From NCBI RefSeq assembly GCF_013408555.1, contig NZ_JACBZN010000001.1, positions 2,418,001 to 2,482,000 on the forward strand: 64,000 nucleotides of DNA, written 5' to 3'. This DNA is from Aeromicrobium tamlense. GTDB lineage: Bacteria; Actinomycetota; Actinomycetes; Propionibacteriales; Nocardioidaceae. A model generated the notes under the pieces. The model was not told the DNA's origin. It saw only the letters and a list, made by a program, of their open reading frames with translations, and did no database searches. Of this stretch, positions 7,908 to 16,787 are shown one piece after another; position 1 is the first letter of the stretch, and every line of letters begins with the position of its first letter. The translations under genes and the position numbers were made by a program.

Positions 7908-9014
7908 TCACTGGTCCGCCTCCGGCACGTAGATCGCCCGGGCGAGCGCCTCGACGACACCGGCGGAGCGCGGGCCGAACGACAGGACGTCGCCGTCGGA
8001 CATGTCGACGAAGCGCTTCGACTGGCCCGCGGGCGTCAGCGCGATCGCGGGCTTCTCGGCGAGCAGGCCGTCGACCCCACCGGTGGACTCCAGGCCGTGC
8101 GTCATCACCATGATGAGGTCGGGCTTGGCCTTCACGAGCGCCTCGTCGGTGAGCGGCTGCATGCCCTTCCAGCCCATCTCGCGCGCCACGTTGACGCCGC
8201 CGAGCGACTCGACGAGGTCGCCCACACCCGAGTCGTCGGCGAACAGGTAGTACACGCCGGAGTTGCCGCGCAGGTAGAGGAAGACCATCCGGAGCCGGTC
8301 GGACTCCCGCTCCGGGACGAACCGCTTCACCTCGGCCTGCGCGGCCGCGACATCGGAGGTGATGCGCTCGGCCAGCGCCTCGCCGGACTTCGGCAGGCCG
8401 ACCGCGGCGCCCACGTCGCGGGCGAGCTGGGCGGCTCCCTCGAAGCTCGAGTCGTTGTCCAGGAAGACGACGGGCACGCCGGTGTCGGCGAGCTGCTCGA
8501 CCACGTCGCGCGGGCCCATCGAGCCGTCGGTGATGATCACCGTGGGCTTCTGCGCCATGACGGCCTCGGCGTTCACGGCGTGGCCCTCCGACGTGATGAG
8601 CGGCAGGTCCTCGGCGCCCGGGAAGTCGGTGGACACGCCACGCGCGACGAGGCGGTCGCCCAGGCCCAGGCCCCACAGCGACGCCGCGATCGAGCCGGAC
8701 ATGTCGAACGCGACGATGCGCGAGGTGTCGGTGACGGTGACCTTCGTGTCGCCCGAGCGCACGTGCGAGACGACCGTGGCGGGCAGGCTGGCCTGCTCGT
8801 CGACGTCGACCGGCTCGATGTGGCGGTCGGTGAGCTTCGCCGTGCTGGGTCCGGTGATCTCCTTCGGGGCCTGCGAGGCCTCGAGCTCGGACAGGGGCGG
8901 CAGGTCGGCGCCGGAGCCGGGGTCGCTGCCCTCGCTGCCGGAGCCGCACGCGGCCAGGAGGGTCAGGCACAGGGCGGTCAGCAGCGCGGCGGCGCCGCGG
9001 GCGGGCCGCCTCAT
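7908..9014 (-). CDS. hmuT: Heme-binding lipoprotein of the HmuTUV importer
   Basis: 368 residues with a lipoprotein signal ending in TLLAAC (lipidated Cys23), so anchored outside the membrane. The rest is a type III periplasmic-binding fold with TSRIVAFDMSGSIAASLWGLGLGDRLVARG in the first lobe (broken here as TSRIVAFDMSGS ... GDRLVARG), ADTGVPVVFLD, and a C-terminal lobe with GWKGMQPLTDEALV. HmuT proteins bind heme with His/Tyr side chains; candidate residues exist but cannot be assigned here. ATG 9014 overlaps the HtaA stop by four bases. It should receive heme from HtaA domains and pass it to HmuUV. Confidence 0.88.
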   Translation of the reverse strand: MRRPARGAAALLTALCLTLLAACGSGSEGSDPGSGADLPPLSELEASQAPKEITGPSTAKLTDRHIEPVDVDEQASLPATVVSHVRSGDTKVTVTDTSRIVAFDMSGSIAASLWGLGLGDRLVARGVSTDFPGAEDLPLITSEGHAVNAEAVMAQKPTVIITDGSMGPRDVVEQLADTGVPVVFLDNDSSFEGAAQLARDVGAAVGLPKSGEALAERITSDVAAAQAEVKRFVPERESDRLRMVFLYLRGNSGVYYLFADDSGVGDLVESLGGVNVAREMGWKGMQPLTDEALVKAKPDLIMVMTHGLESTGGVDGLLAEKPAIALTPAGQSKRFVDMSDGDVLSFGPRSAGVVEALARAIYVPEADQ

Positions 9015-11881
9015 GCGTCGACCCCGGACGTCCGGCGGCGCATGACGAGCACCGTGCCGCCGATGGAGACGAGCACCGCCAGCACCGTGCCCGCGAGCCA
9101 CGGCAGCCACGTGGTGGCCTCGGTGGGCGTGATCGGGTCGAGCACCACGGCGGCGGCATCGTCGGCACTCGCCGCGGGCGCGGCGGCGGGCGCCGCGCAG
9201 TCGCTGGCCACTGCGTAGGTGAGCGTCACGGGGTCGAGCGCGGCACCGGTCTCGTAGTTGGGGAACGCGGCGCTGCCGGCGCTGGTCAGGGTGGTCGGGA
9301 CGTCGGAGATGGTGACCGTCTGACCCTCCTTCGAGACCGTGCCCGCGCTCAGGTCGAGATCCGCGAACGGCACGGCCGCGATCGTGCGGCGGTCGTCCTT
9401 GCCGGCCATCGCGGCGTCCATCGTGCCGCCGGTGTAGTCCACCGCGAGCGTGGCCTTGCTCTCGTCGACGATCGTCACGACGGGGTTCGCGATCGTCGTG
9501 TCGAGGGCGCCGTCGTGGCCCGTGAACTCGACGCCGCCCTCGAAGGAGAGCTCGCCGGCACCCGACTCCTCGTCGAGCACGCCCGTGCCCTGCGACCAGG
9601 AGAACTGCGGGGTCTCGTAGCCCGCGTTGCCCGTGGTGGTCCAGTCGCCGTTGGCGATCGAGCCGGAGACGTAGGCGCGGAACGACTCCTTGAAGCCCCA
9701 GTCGAGGCGGGCGTCGCTCAGCTCGCAGCCGACGATCGCGTCGGCGGCGGCGACGTCGATGACGACACCCCGGTCGACCGATCCCTGGAACGTGAGCGTG
9801 TGCTCGCCGGGCGCGATCGTGGGCGGGATGGCGCCCTTCCACGTGGCACGGCCGGTCGCGTCGGCCGTGACGTTCTCGGCCAGGACCAGCGGGGTCGAGT
9901 AGAGCACGACGCGGATGCCGGACTCGTTCGGCAGGAAGCCCGTGCCCGAGGCGGTGACCTCGTCGCCCGCCTTGACCTCGTCCTGCTCGAGCACGAGGCC
10001 GGTCGTCGCGGGCGGGGCGGTCGGCGGGGTCCACGCCGTCGTCGGCGTCGTCGAGCCGGCGACGGACGTGGCGCCCGAGCCCGAGCCGGCGGCGGCCGTG
10101 GAGCCGACCGAGAACGTGACGGGGTCGACGACCGTGCCGGCCGGGTAGAAGGCGTTGCCGTTGTAGGAGAACATCCCGGCGCCGGCCGACGTCAGCGCGG
10201 CGGGCGCGTTCGCGTACTGCGCCCAGCCCGTGTCGGTCGACCGCGAGGCGCGGCCGAGGTCGATGACGGCGACGTCGATGCGCCCGCGGCCCGTGACCTG
10301 GGCCGAGAGCGTGGCCGTCGTCGCCGAGGTCACGCGCACCGAGGGCGCGGTGAGGGACATGTCGAGCTGGCCGTGATGCCCGTGGAAGCGGACGGTGCCG
10401 CGGTAGCCGGTGGTCCCCTGCGCGCTGGGCGGCGTGGCCGACGTGGTGCTCTGGCCGAAGCGGTAGCCGCCCGACACGGCGGTGGCGCCGCCGGAGACGC
10501 TGACGGATCCCTGCGCGATCGGGCCGGTGATGTACGACCGGAAGCTGGCCTTGACGCCCCACGTCAGGTCACCGGCGCGGCCGGTGGTGGTCGAGGACTT
10601 CGCCGGCTTCGGGTCCTTCGGCGTCTTCGTGGGCTTCGTCGTCGGCTTCGGCGTGGGCTTCGTGGCCGGGGGCGTCGTGGGCACGACCGCACCCTCGACG
10701 GAGAGGGTCGCGCTGACGGGGTCGAGCTCGGTGCCCGCGGGGTACATGGCGCTGCCGCTGTAGGAGAACAGCGCGGTGCCCGCCGAGGTGAGCGTGGCCG
10801 GAGCGTTCGCGATCGTCACCTTGCCGCTGCCCGCGCTGATGCGGCCGGACAGGTCGAGGGTGGCGACGGCCAGGCCCGAGTGGGTGCGGCCGTCGCTGGT
10901 CCTCGCGTCGACGAGCAGGCGCGCGCCCGAGGCGTTGAGGACGACCCGCGGCGACGAGATCGTCAGGTTGAGCTCACCGTGGTGCCCGGTGAAGTTCACG
11001 CCGCCCGAGGCGCGCACGTCGGCGGCCTTGTCCGACCACGTGCCCTTCGCGCGGGCGAAGGTGGTGCGGGTGCCGTTGTCGGCGGCCGGAGCGGTCGTCG
11101 TGATCCTGCCGCCTGCGATCGGGCCGCGGATGTACGTGCGGAACGAGGTCTTCAGGCCCCAGGAGATCGAGCCGCCCGTGATCTGCGACGGGTCGGTCGT
11201 CGGCTCCGTGGTCGGCTCGGTCGTCGGCTCCGTCGTCGGCTCCGTCGTGGGCTCGGTCGTCGGCTCGGTGGTCGGCTCCGTGGCGGGCGTCTCGACCTGC
11301 AGGCTCGCGTCGAGCGGGTCGACCTCCTGACCCGCGCTGTAGGAGCCGCCCATGAACCCGGCTCCCGCGGCCGTCAGCGTGACCGGCGCCTTGTCGATCG
11401 TGACTGTGGTGCCGCTCCAGTCGACGCGACCGTCCAGCGCGACGTCGGCGAAGTGCACGCCGCTCGTGGTGCCCGACGCGTCGGTGACGTCGAGGACGAG
11501 GCGACCGCTGGTCCCGCTGACCTCGAGCCGCGGGTCCGCCAGCGTCAGGTCGAGAGCGCCGTGGTGACCCGTGAAGTTCACCGAGCCGCGGGCCGCGACG
11601 GTGGACGACTCGCTCCACTCCCCCGACGCCTGCGGGAACGTGGTCCGGGTGCCGTCGTCGGTGGCCGGCGCGGCCGGCGTGACCTTGCCGCCGGCGATCG
11701 GACCGGTGAGGTACGACCGGAACGAGGCCTTGAGGCCCCACGAGATGGTGCCGCCGGTGACTTTTGTTCCAGCCGGTGCAGCATCCGCACGGACGTTCGG
11801 CACCGCGAGAGCAGCCAGCGCGGCCACCATCAGCAGGACGAGGACACGCACGGGCATCGAGCGGTGGGCGTGGTCGATCAC
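9011..11881 (-). CDS. htaA: Membrane-anchored heme-binding protein with four HtaA domains
   Basis: 956 residues. After a signal peptide (to about residue 35) there are four HtaA-type domains, recognised by repeated openings GGTISWGLKASFRSYL, GGSISWGLKTSFRTYI, AGDLTWGVKASFRSYI and LDWGFKESFRAY, each with an FTGHHG/FHGHHG/FTGHDG motif. In Corynebacterium HtaA, Tyr and His of such domains bind heme. Linkers are a TEPT repeat and a Lys/Pro/Thr-rich stretch; an Ig-like insert precedes domain 4, and the C-terminus is a membrane helix with a basic tail (VLVMRRRT). GTG 11881 was chosen over ATG 11857 because GGGAG lies seven bases before it. It heads the hmuTUV operon behind a DtxR-type box. Confidence 0.88.
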   Translation of the reverse strand: MIDHAHRSMPVRVLVLLMVAALAALAVPNVRADAAPAGTKVTGGTISWGLKASFRSYLTGPIAGGKVTPAAPATDDGTRTTFPQASGEWSESSTVAARGSVNFTGHHGALDLTLADPRLEVSGTSGRLVLDVTDASGTTSGVHFADVALDGRVDWSGTTVTIDKAPVTLTAAGAGFMGGSYSAGQEVDPLDASLQVETPATEPTTEPTTEPTTEPTTEPTTEPTTEPTTDPSQITGGSISWGLKTSFRTYIRGPIAGGRITTTAPAADNGTRTTFARAKGTWSDKAADVRASGGVNFTGHHGELNLTISSPRVVLNASGARLLVDARTSDGRTHSGLAVATLDLSGRISAGSGKVTIANAPATLTSAGTALFSYSGSAMYPAGTELDPVSATLSVEGAVVPTTPPATKPTPKPTTKPTKTPKDPKPAKSSTTTGRAGDLTWGVKASFRSYITGPIAQGSVSVSGGATAVSGGYRFGQSTTSATPPSAQGTTGYRGTVRFHGHHGQLDMSLTAPSVRVTSATTATLSAQVTGRGRIDVAVIDLGRASRSTDTGWAQYANAPAALTSAGAGMFSYNGNAFYPAGTVVDPVTFSVGSTAAAGSGSGATSVAGSTTPTTAWTPPTAPPATTGLVLEQDEVKAGDEVTASGTGFLPNESGIRVVLYSTPLVLAENVTADATGRATWKGAIPPTIAPGEHTLTFQGSVDRGVVIDVAAADAIVGCELSDARLDWGFKESFRAYVSGSIANGDWTTTGNAGYETPQFSWSQGTGVLDEESGAGELSFEGGVEFTGHDGALDTTIANPVVTIVDESKATLAVDYTGGTMDAAMAGKDDRRTIAAVPFADLDLSAGTVSKEGQTVTISDVPTTLTSAGSAAFPNYETGAALDPVTLTYAVASDCAAPAAAPAASADDAAAVVLDPITPTEATTWLPWLAGTVLAVLVSIGGTVLVMRRRTSGVDA
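11199..11282 (-). repeat. 12-base tandem repeat encoding TEPT units
   Basis: Seven consecutive 12-base units (type GTCGGCTCCGTG on the plus strand) with one or two differences each encode seven Thr-Glu-Pro-Thr units in the linker between HtaA domains 1 and 2. The unit is a multiple of three, so copy-number change would alter linker length without shifting frame. It is not a CRISPR array. Confidence 0.85.
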
Positions 11882-11945
11882 GGAGACTCCCGTCGGGATT
11901 CGGTCAGGATGCGGACCCGGTCAGGGCACCCTTACTCGCCGAGTA

Positions 11946-11963
11946 TAAGGTGTGCCTTACCTA
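11946..11963. promoter_or_regulatory. DtxR/IdeR-type iron box between the divergent HtaA genes
   Basis: TAAGGTGTGCCTTACCTA matches 14 of 18 positions of the DtxR/IdeR consensus (TTAGGTTAGSCTAACCTA). It overlaps a minus-strand -10 TATACT (11942-11947) for the htaA-hmuTUV operon and lies in the leader/promoter of the rightward HtaA-like gene at 12007. Iron-loaded repressor bound here would shut off both units. A weaker similar stretch lies just left, around 11928-11937. Confidence 0.7.
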
Positions 11964-12006
11964 CCGAGGTCGCCGGGTCGGCGACTTCTTTTCCGAAAGG
12001 ATCTGC

Positions 12007-13695
12007 ATGTCTCCCCAGACCCTGGTTCGCGGGCGTCGCCTGCTCGCCGGGACGACCGCCGCGGCCCTGTCCGCGGGCGTCCTCGCCCTGACCCCCACCA
12101 CCGCACAGGCGGCCGACGACGTCGTCGCCCCCACGCTGCAGTGGAAGATCTCCGACCAGTTCGCGGCGCACTTCACGCCGAACCCCGCGTTCTCGCCCTT
12201 CACCACGCTCGAGGCCGCCGACGGCGCGACGATCGACCCCACCACGAAGGTCACGACCTTCGGCGGCGGCGTCGGCACGTTCGACTCCGGCAACGGCGCC
12301 ACGTCGGTGGCCTACGAGGGCTCCATCACCGGCTCCTTCATCACCGGCACCACGGCTCCGGGCACGCTGCAGTACTCGCTGACCATCGCCGATCCCACCG
12401 TCACGGTGAACGCGGCCGGCGAGGGCAAGATCACCGCCGACGTCGCGTGGAACGTGCCGACCGCGACCACCACCACCGGCAGCACCGACGACGTCACCGT
12501 GGTGGAGTTCGACGCGACCGCGTCGGACTGGAGCACCGACGGCTCCGTCGCCTCCCTGACCGAGACGCCCGACTTCCTCGGCGTCCTCCAGCCCGGCTCG
12601 GCCGAGGCGCTCGACCTGGGCCTGCCCGCCGGCCGTCCCACCGACGGCGGCTCGTTCCACCCCGACTTCCTGCGGGCGCTGGACTCGGGCCTGCGCGCGC
12701 ACTTCTTCCTGTCGGGCTCGGCCAGCGGCGATCCCCGCAAGCCCGCCTCGCCGTTCACCGCCACCGCCCCGCGTCCCCGCGTGACGGTCGACTCCCGTGC
12801 GGGCGCCACCGTGAAGGTCTCGGGCACCGGCTTCACGTGCCTCACCAACACCGGTGACGCCGGCATCTACGTGGGCGTCGCGCCGTCCGGCGAACTGCCC
12901 GACGTCTCGTCGCCGACCGGCACCGCGAACTTCGTGGGCGTCGCGGCCAAGTTCTGCTTCCCGCCGACCCCGTCCATCTCCGGCCCGGCCGGCACGTGGG
13001 ACGCCACGCTGAACCTCGACCTCGACCAGGTCACGCCGGGCACCAGCTACTCGGTCTACACGTGGCGTGCGCACACGCACTCCACCACCAGCCAGGACAC
13101 CGAGACCCCGCTGGGCGTGCTGAAGGAGAAGGCGGTCGCCCCGGCCGTCACCGTCAAGAGCCTGTCGACGAAGTACGGCAAGGGCGGCACGGTCGGCGTG
13201 ACCTCGCCGACCGCCGGCTCGGTCACGGTCGCCGGCCTCGGCACCAAGACGGTCGCCGCGCGCGGCACCGCCTCGTTCGCGATCTCGAAGCGCCACGCCG
13301 TCGGCACGAAGTCGTACCGCGTGACGTTCGCCCCCTCGGACACGGCGGTCACGGCCCCGGCCGCCACCGCCGTGACGGTGAAGGTCGCCAAGACCGCCGC
13401 CTCGAAGGGCCGCGTGAAGGTCACCCGCAAGCCGACCTCGAAGAAGAAGGGTCTCGCGGTCGTCTCCGTCAAGGGCGCCTCGGGCGCCGCCGCGCCCACC
13501 GGCAAGGTGAAGATCAAGCTCACCCAGGGCAAGAGGAGCAAGTACGTCACCGCCAACCTGTCCGCGGGCAAGCGCACGGTGAAGCTGCCGAAGCTGGCCA
13601 AGGGCACGTGGGTCGTCCGCGTGGCCTACTACGGCAACGCCAACTACACGAAGCGCGGCTACGTGAAGGCGGGATCCCTCAAGGTCGCCAAGTGA
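12007..13695 (+). CDS. Secreted HtaA-like heme-binding protein with C-terminal Ig-like domains
   Basis: 562 residues. A signal peptide (cleavage after TAQA, about residue 35) precedes an HtaA-like domain (about 40-240), recognisable by LQWKISDQFAAHF and the GGGVGTFDSGNG...VAYEGSI strand pattern, although the FTGHHG motif of the neighbouring HtaA is absent. A second sandwich-like part with two Cys follows (about 250-380). The Lys-rich C-terminal half resembles bacterial Ig-like repeats (VKVAKTAASKGRVKVTRKP; TGKVKIKLTQGKRSK). There is no membrane anchor, so it is probably released or wall-bound and could pass heme to the anchored HtaA protein. ATG 12007 has GAAAGGA upstream. It shares the iron box with the divergent operon. 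Confidence 0.75.
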   Translation: MSPQTLVRGRRLLAGTTAAALSAGVLALTPTTAQAADDVVAPTLQWKISDQFAAHFTPNPAFSPFTTLEAADGATIDPTTKVTTFGGGVGTFDSGNGATSVAYEGSITGSFITGTTAPGTLQYSLTIADPTVTVNAAGEGKITADVAWNVPTATTTTGSTDDVTVVEFDATASDWSTDGSVASLTETPDFLGVLQPGSAEALDLGLPAGRPTDGGSFHPDFLRALDSGLRAHFFLSGSASGDPRKPASPFTATAPRPRVTVDSRAGATVKVSGTGFTCLTNTGDAGIYVGVAPSGELPDVSSPTGTANFVGVAAKFCFPPTPSISGPAGTWDATLNLDLDQVTPGTSYSVYTWRAHTHSTTSQDTETPLGVLKEKAVAPAVTVKSLSTKYGKGGTVGVTSPTAGSVTVAGLGTKTVAARGTASFAISKRHAVGTKSYRVTFAPSDTAVTAPAATAVTVKVAKTAASKGRVKVTRKPTSKKKGLAVVSVKGASGAAAPTGKVKIKLTQGKRSKYVTANLSAGKRTVKLPKLAKGTWVVRVAYYGNANYTKRGYVKAGSLKVAK

Positions 13696-13709
13696 CCTGA
13701 GCTCCTCCG

Positions 13710-13747
13710 GCCACGGCCCCCGTCACCTCGGTGACGGGGGCCGTGGC
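13710..13747 (+). terminator. Strong hairpin terminator after the HtaA-like gene
   Basis: An 18-base perfect inverted repeat (GCCACGGCCCCCGTCACC and its complement) closes on a tiny loop, starting 14 bases after the stop codon. There is no T run, as is common for actinobacterial terminators. Confidence 0.8.
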
Positions 13748-13814
13748 GTTCCGGGGCGCGCCTCGTCGCCGCCTCCGCACCACTCCTCGGGACGCCGACT
13801 GGCGCAAGCCCGGG

Positions 13815-13877
13815 TCGCGAGTGGCGCGAAAACGCCCGCCACTCCTCGAGTGGCGGGCCGCTTTGCGCCACTCGCGA
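13815..13877. repeat. Intergenic nested palindrome (GAGTGGCG vocabulary)
   Basis: A 63-base imperfect hairpin. The outer arms TCGCGAGTGGCGC (13815-13827) and GCGCCACTCGCGA (13865-13877) match perfectly. The inner arms CCCGCCACT (13835-13843) and AGTGGCGGG (13849-13857) match perfectly around a five-base loop. The word GAGTGGCG therefore occurs twice in each orientation, and a related ACTGGCGCAAG lies just upstream. It sits between convergent genes, beyond a separate terminator, so termination alone does not explain it. Confidence 0.75.
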
Positions 13878-13904
13878 ACAGGGAGGCGGCGGTGCAGTTG
13901 CGGG

Positions 13905-14468
13905 TCAGGAGGGGGAGACGGCGGCGAGGACGAAGCGGGTCGTCGTGTCGGCCGAGGCGTGGCGGGCCGAGAGGGTCGCGTGCAGCAGCGAGACGGTGGC
14001 GTCGACGTCGTCCACCGTGAACTCGCCGGAGGCGACGCCGTCGATCAGGATCTGCCGCAGCACCTGCTCGACCGCGACGACGTGCTCGCGCATCGCGGTG
14101 ACGGACTCCGGCGACAGCATCGCGCGCAGCTCGGGGCCCAGGCCGATGTGGAAGTCCTTCGACGTGTCCACGTGGTGCCGCACGTAGGTCTCGAGGCGCT
14201 CGGTCGGCGTGGTCCGGTCGGCGAGAGAGGCGTTCAGCTGTTCGAGGTAGCGCGAGGTCTCGTCCGTCGCGAAGGCGACGACGACGGCCTCCTTGTCCTT
14301 GAAGTGGTTGTACAGCGAGGACCGGCCCACCCCGGCGTGCGTGGCCAGGTCGGCCATCGTGATGAGGTCGAACGGGCGCTCGCGCAGCAGCTCGACGAGG
14401 GCATCGAAGACCCGGCGACGCATCGTCGCCCGGTGCTCCTCCAGGGAGTCCCCGATGATCTTCGGCAC
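13905..14468 (-). CDS. TetR/AcrR-family transcriptional regulator
   Basis: 187 residues. The N-terminal helix-turn-helix (about 30-60) reads [21 protein letters not shown] followed by [11 protein letters not shown]; the remainder is an all-helical ligand/dimer domain ending FVLAAVSPS. The start [13 protein letters not shown] (GTG 14468) matches a common actinobacterial TetR N-terminus and lies six bases after a TACTCT -10 (14475-14480), so the mRNA is probably leaderless. It is divergent from the purine nucleoside phosphorylase gene with 130 bases between, but no palindrome there identifies its target. The ligand is unknown. Confidence 0.85.
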   Translation of the reverse strand: MPKIIGDSLEEHRATMRRRVFDALVELLRERPFDLITMADLATHAGVGRSSLYNHFKDKEAVVVAFATDETSRYLEQLNASLADRTTPTERLETYVRHHVDTSKDFHIGLGPELRAMLSPESVTAMREHVVAVEQVLRQILIDGVASGEFTVDDVDATVSLLHATLSARHASADTTTRFVLAAVSPS

Positions 14469-14598
14469 GTCCGTAGAGTACGCGCCCTCCCCCGCGGGCG
14501 CCCTCCGCGGCGCAGCGCGCGAGCGGCCGCCGAATCGCAACCATTTCGTCATCGTCGGGCGTCTCCTGCGCCCGAACGCCGTCGGTAGGGTGACTCGG

Positions 14599-15390
14599 GT
14601 GAACGCCTACGACCTCGCCCGCGAAGCCGCCGACGCCCTGCGTGACCGCACCGGAGGCGGCGACCACGACGTCGCTCTCGTGATGGGGTCGGGCTGGCTG
14701 CCTGCCGCCGACGCGCTCGGCGAGCCCGAGTACGAGGTCCCCACCGAGGAGCTGCCCGGCTTCAGCAAGCCGGCCGTCGCCGGTCACGGCGGCACGATCC
14801 GCTCGGTCCGCGTGGGCGACCTGCGCGCCCTGGTCTTCCTCGGCCGCACCCACTACTACGAGGGCAAGGGCGTCGAGGCCGTCGTGCACGGCGTTCGCAC
14901 CGCGGCGGCCGCCGGCGTGCGCACGATGGTGCTGACGAACGGCTGCGGCGGCCTCAACCCGGCGTGGACCCCCGGCACCCCCGTGCTCATCCGCGACCAC
15001 ATCAACCTCACGGCCACGTCGCCGATCGTCGGCGCGAACTTCGTCGACCTCACCGACCTGTACGCGCAGCGCCTGCGCGACCTCGTGCGCGAGGTCGACC
15101 CGTCGATCGACGAGGGCGTCTACGTGCAGTTCCCCGGTCCTCATTACGAGACGCCGGCCGAGGTGAGGATGGCCGGTGTCATGGGCGGCGACCTCGTGGG
15201 CATGTCCACCACGCTCGAGGCGATCGCCGCGCGCGAGGCCGGCATGGAGGTGCTCGGCATCTCGCTGGTCACGAACCTCGCCGCCGGCATCTCGGACGAG
15301 CCGCTCAACCACGAGGAGGTCCTCGAGGCCGGCAAGTCCGCCGCCACGCGCATGGGCGCACTGCTCGCCGACCTGCTCCCCCGCGTCTGA
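14599..15390 (+). CDS. Purine-nucleoside phosphorylase
   Basis: 263 residues, trimeric class I type. It splits purine (deoxy)nucleosides with phosphate to the base and (deoxy)ribose-1-phosphate. Visible motifs are VMGSGW (phosphate loop), [27 protein letters not shown] (base-binding Glu), VGMSTTLEA and SLVTNLAAG with the base-contacting Asn. The GTG at 14599 follows a TAGGGT -10 (14586-14591) by seven bases, consistent with a leaderless transcript. It fits with the mutase 1.4 kb downstream, which may isomerise pentose-1-phosphates, and with the nucleoside operons further right. Confidence 0.92.
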   Translation: MNAYDLAREAADALRDRTGGGDHDVALVMGSGWLPAADALGEPEYEVPTEELPGFSKPAVAGHGGTIRSVRVGDLRALVFLGRTHYYEGKGVEAVVHGVRTAAAAGVRTMVLTNGCGGLNPAWTPGTPVLIRDHINLTATSPIVGANFVDLTDLYAQRLRDLVREVDPSIDEGVYVQFPGPHYETPAEVRMAGVMGGDLVGMSTTLEAIAAREAGMEVLGISLVTNLAAGISDEPLNHEEVLEAGKSAATRMGALLADLLPRV

Positions 15391-15454
15391 TCCGGATCCG
15401 TCCCACATCCCGAAACGGCGCTCCTCAGGGCCCACTGCACATGGCCCAATGCGG

Positions 15455-15476
15455 TAGGCTTCGAACATCGGTTCGG
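15455..15476 (+). promoter_or_regulatory. -10 box and LexA-type SOS box of the HNH gene
   Basis: TAGGCT (15455-15460) is followed directly by TCGAACATCGGTTCGG (15461-15476), which contains CGAAC-N4-GTTCG, the core of the actinobacterial/Bacillus-type SOS box. LexA bound at the start site would repress the gene until DNA damage. Confidence 0.7.
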
Positions 15477-15495
15477 AGGGGTTCGGGGGGATCTG

Positions 15496-16752
15496 GTGGA
15501 CGTCGTCGGTGGGCTCAGGTCGGGGCAGCGGTTCCTCGCCGACGCGCGCTCGCGCGACCTGTCCGCCTTGTCGTCCGAGCAGCTCGCTGCTGAGGTGGCG
15601 GCGGTGCAGGCCATGCGTCGCGAGGCTGACGCACTGCACCTCGCGCTGGTGGCCGCTGCCGACCGGAGCGACGCCCACCGCGCGACCGATGCCGCGAGCC
15701 TGACCGCGCTGGTGGCGACCGGGTCTGGGGTGACGCGGCGCGAGGCCGCGCGGGAGATCCGCCTGGCGAACCGGATCGAGGCCGCCCCGCGGGTGCGTGA
15801 GGCGCTGGCCGAACCGGGCATGTCCACCACCAAGGCCGCGATCGTCACCGACGCGCTCGAAACGCTCCCGACCAACCTGACGACCGAGCAGCGTGACCTC
15901 GTGGAGGCCGACATGGTCGCGGCGGCGCGGGTGATGACCGCTGACCAGCTGCGTCGCAAGGCCCGCCGCGCGATCGAGGTCGTTGACGTCGCCCGGGCCG
16001 ATCGGATCGAGAACGACCAGCTCACCCGCGAGGAAGCCGCCCAGCGGCAGCAGCGTGAGTTCTGGATCGGCCGTCCCGACCAGACCACCGGGCTGGTGCC
16101 GTTCGGCGGCAAGACCGACGCCCTCACCGCCGACATGCTGCGTGCCGTCGTGGAGTCCAAGACCGCCCCGCGCGCCTCGGCTGCCGAGAGCGCTGAGCTG
16201 AAGCCGCAGGAGAAGGCGGGCGAGGCATTCGCCGAGATCGTCCGCCACCTGCCGCGTGACGGCTACGGCAACCACGGCGGCGTCGCCGCCACCCTCGTGG
16301 TCACCGTCGACGAGCAGACCCTCCGAGGCCAGACCGACCGCGCCGGCGTCACCGAACTCGGAACACCGGTCTCGGCGGGACAGTTGAGGAAGCTGTCCTG
16401 CAACGCCGGCATCCTCCCAGTCGTGATGAACGGCCAGTCCCAGGTCCTCGACGAAGGCCGCGCCAAACGCCACCACACCGCCGCCCAACGCATCGCGCTC
16501 GCCCAACGCGACCAGGGCTGCGCGTTCCCCGACTGCGACCGACCACCCGGCTGGACCGAAGCCCACCACGTCATCCCGTGGAGCCACGGCGGACCCACCG
16601 ACCTCACATCAGGGGTACTGCTCTGCGCGCATCACCACCACCGCGTCCACGACGCCCACATCGCCATCCGGTTCGGTCACGACGGCACGCCCGAGTTCCG
16701 CCTCCGCGACCAATGGCGCCGCAACCACCGCTACCGACCCGAGGCCGCCTGA
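15496..16752 (+). CDS. DUF222-HNH endonuclease-family protein (13E12 repeat family)
   Basis: 418 residues. An N-terminal alpha-helical DUF222 region (about 1-290) is followed by an HNH nuclease domain (about 335-395): CAFPDCDRP, EAHHVIPWSHGG, then LLCAHHHHRVH, giving the zinc-binding Cys set and the HH...H catalytic core. The family is abundant and repetitive in actinobacteria (REP13E12 in Mycobacterium tuberculosis); its role is unclear, possibly DNA damage or mobile-DNA related. GTG 15496 has GGGGGGAT just upstream. The SOS box before it agrees with LexA control reported for mycobacterial relatives. Being repetitive, it may be a site of recombination. Confidence 0.85.
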   Translation: MDVVGGLRSGQRFLADARSRDLSALSSEQLAAEVAAVQAMRREADALHLALVAAADRSDAHRATDAASLTALVATGSGVTRREAAREIRLANRIEAAPRVREALAEPGMSTTKAAIVTDALETLPTNLTTEQRDLVEADMVAAARVMTADQLRRKARRAIEVVDVARADRIENDQLTREEAAQRQQREFWIGRPDQTTGLVPFGGKTDALTADMLRAVVESKTAPRASAAESAELKPQEKAGEAFAEIVRHLPRDGYGNHGGVAATLVVTVDEQTLRGQTDRAGVTELGTPVSAGQLRKLSCNAGILPVVMNGQSQVLDEGRAKRHHTAAQRIALAQRDQGCAFPDCDRPPGWTEAHHVIPWSHGGPTDLTSGVLLCAHHHHRVHDAHIAIRFGHDGTPEFRLRDQWRRNHRYRPEAA

Positions 16753-16787
16753 CGGGCGTCGATCCATCCCCCCGCTACGGTGGGCGG

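Noticed and set aside
11199..11282. Possible CRISPR array
   Set aside because: Units are 12 bases, contiguous without spacers, and in frame within the htaA gene.
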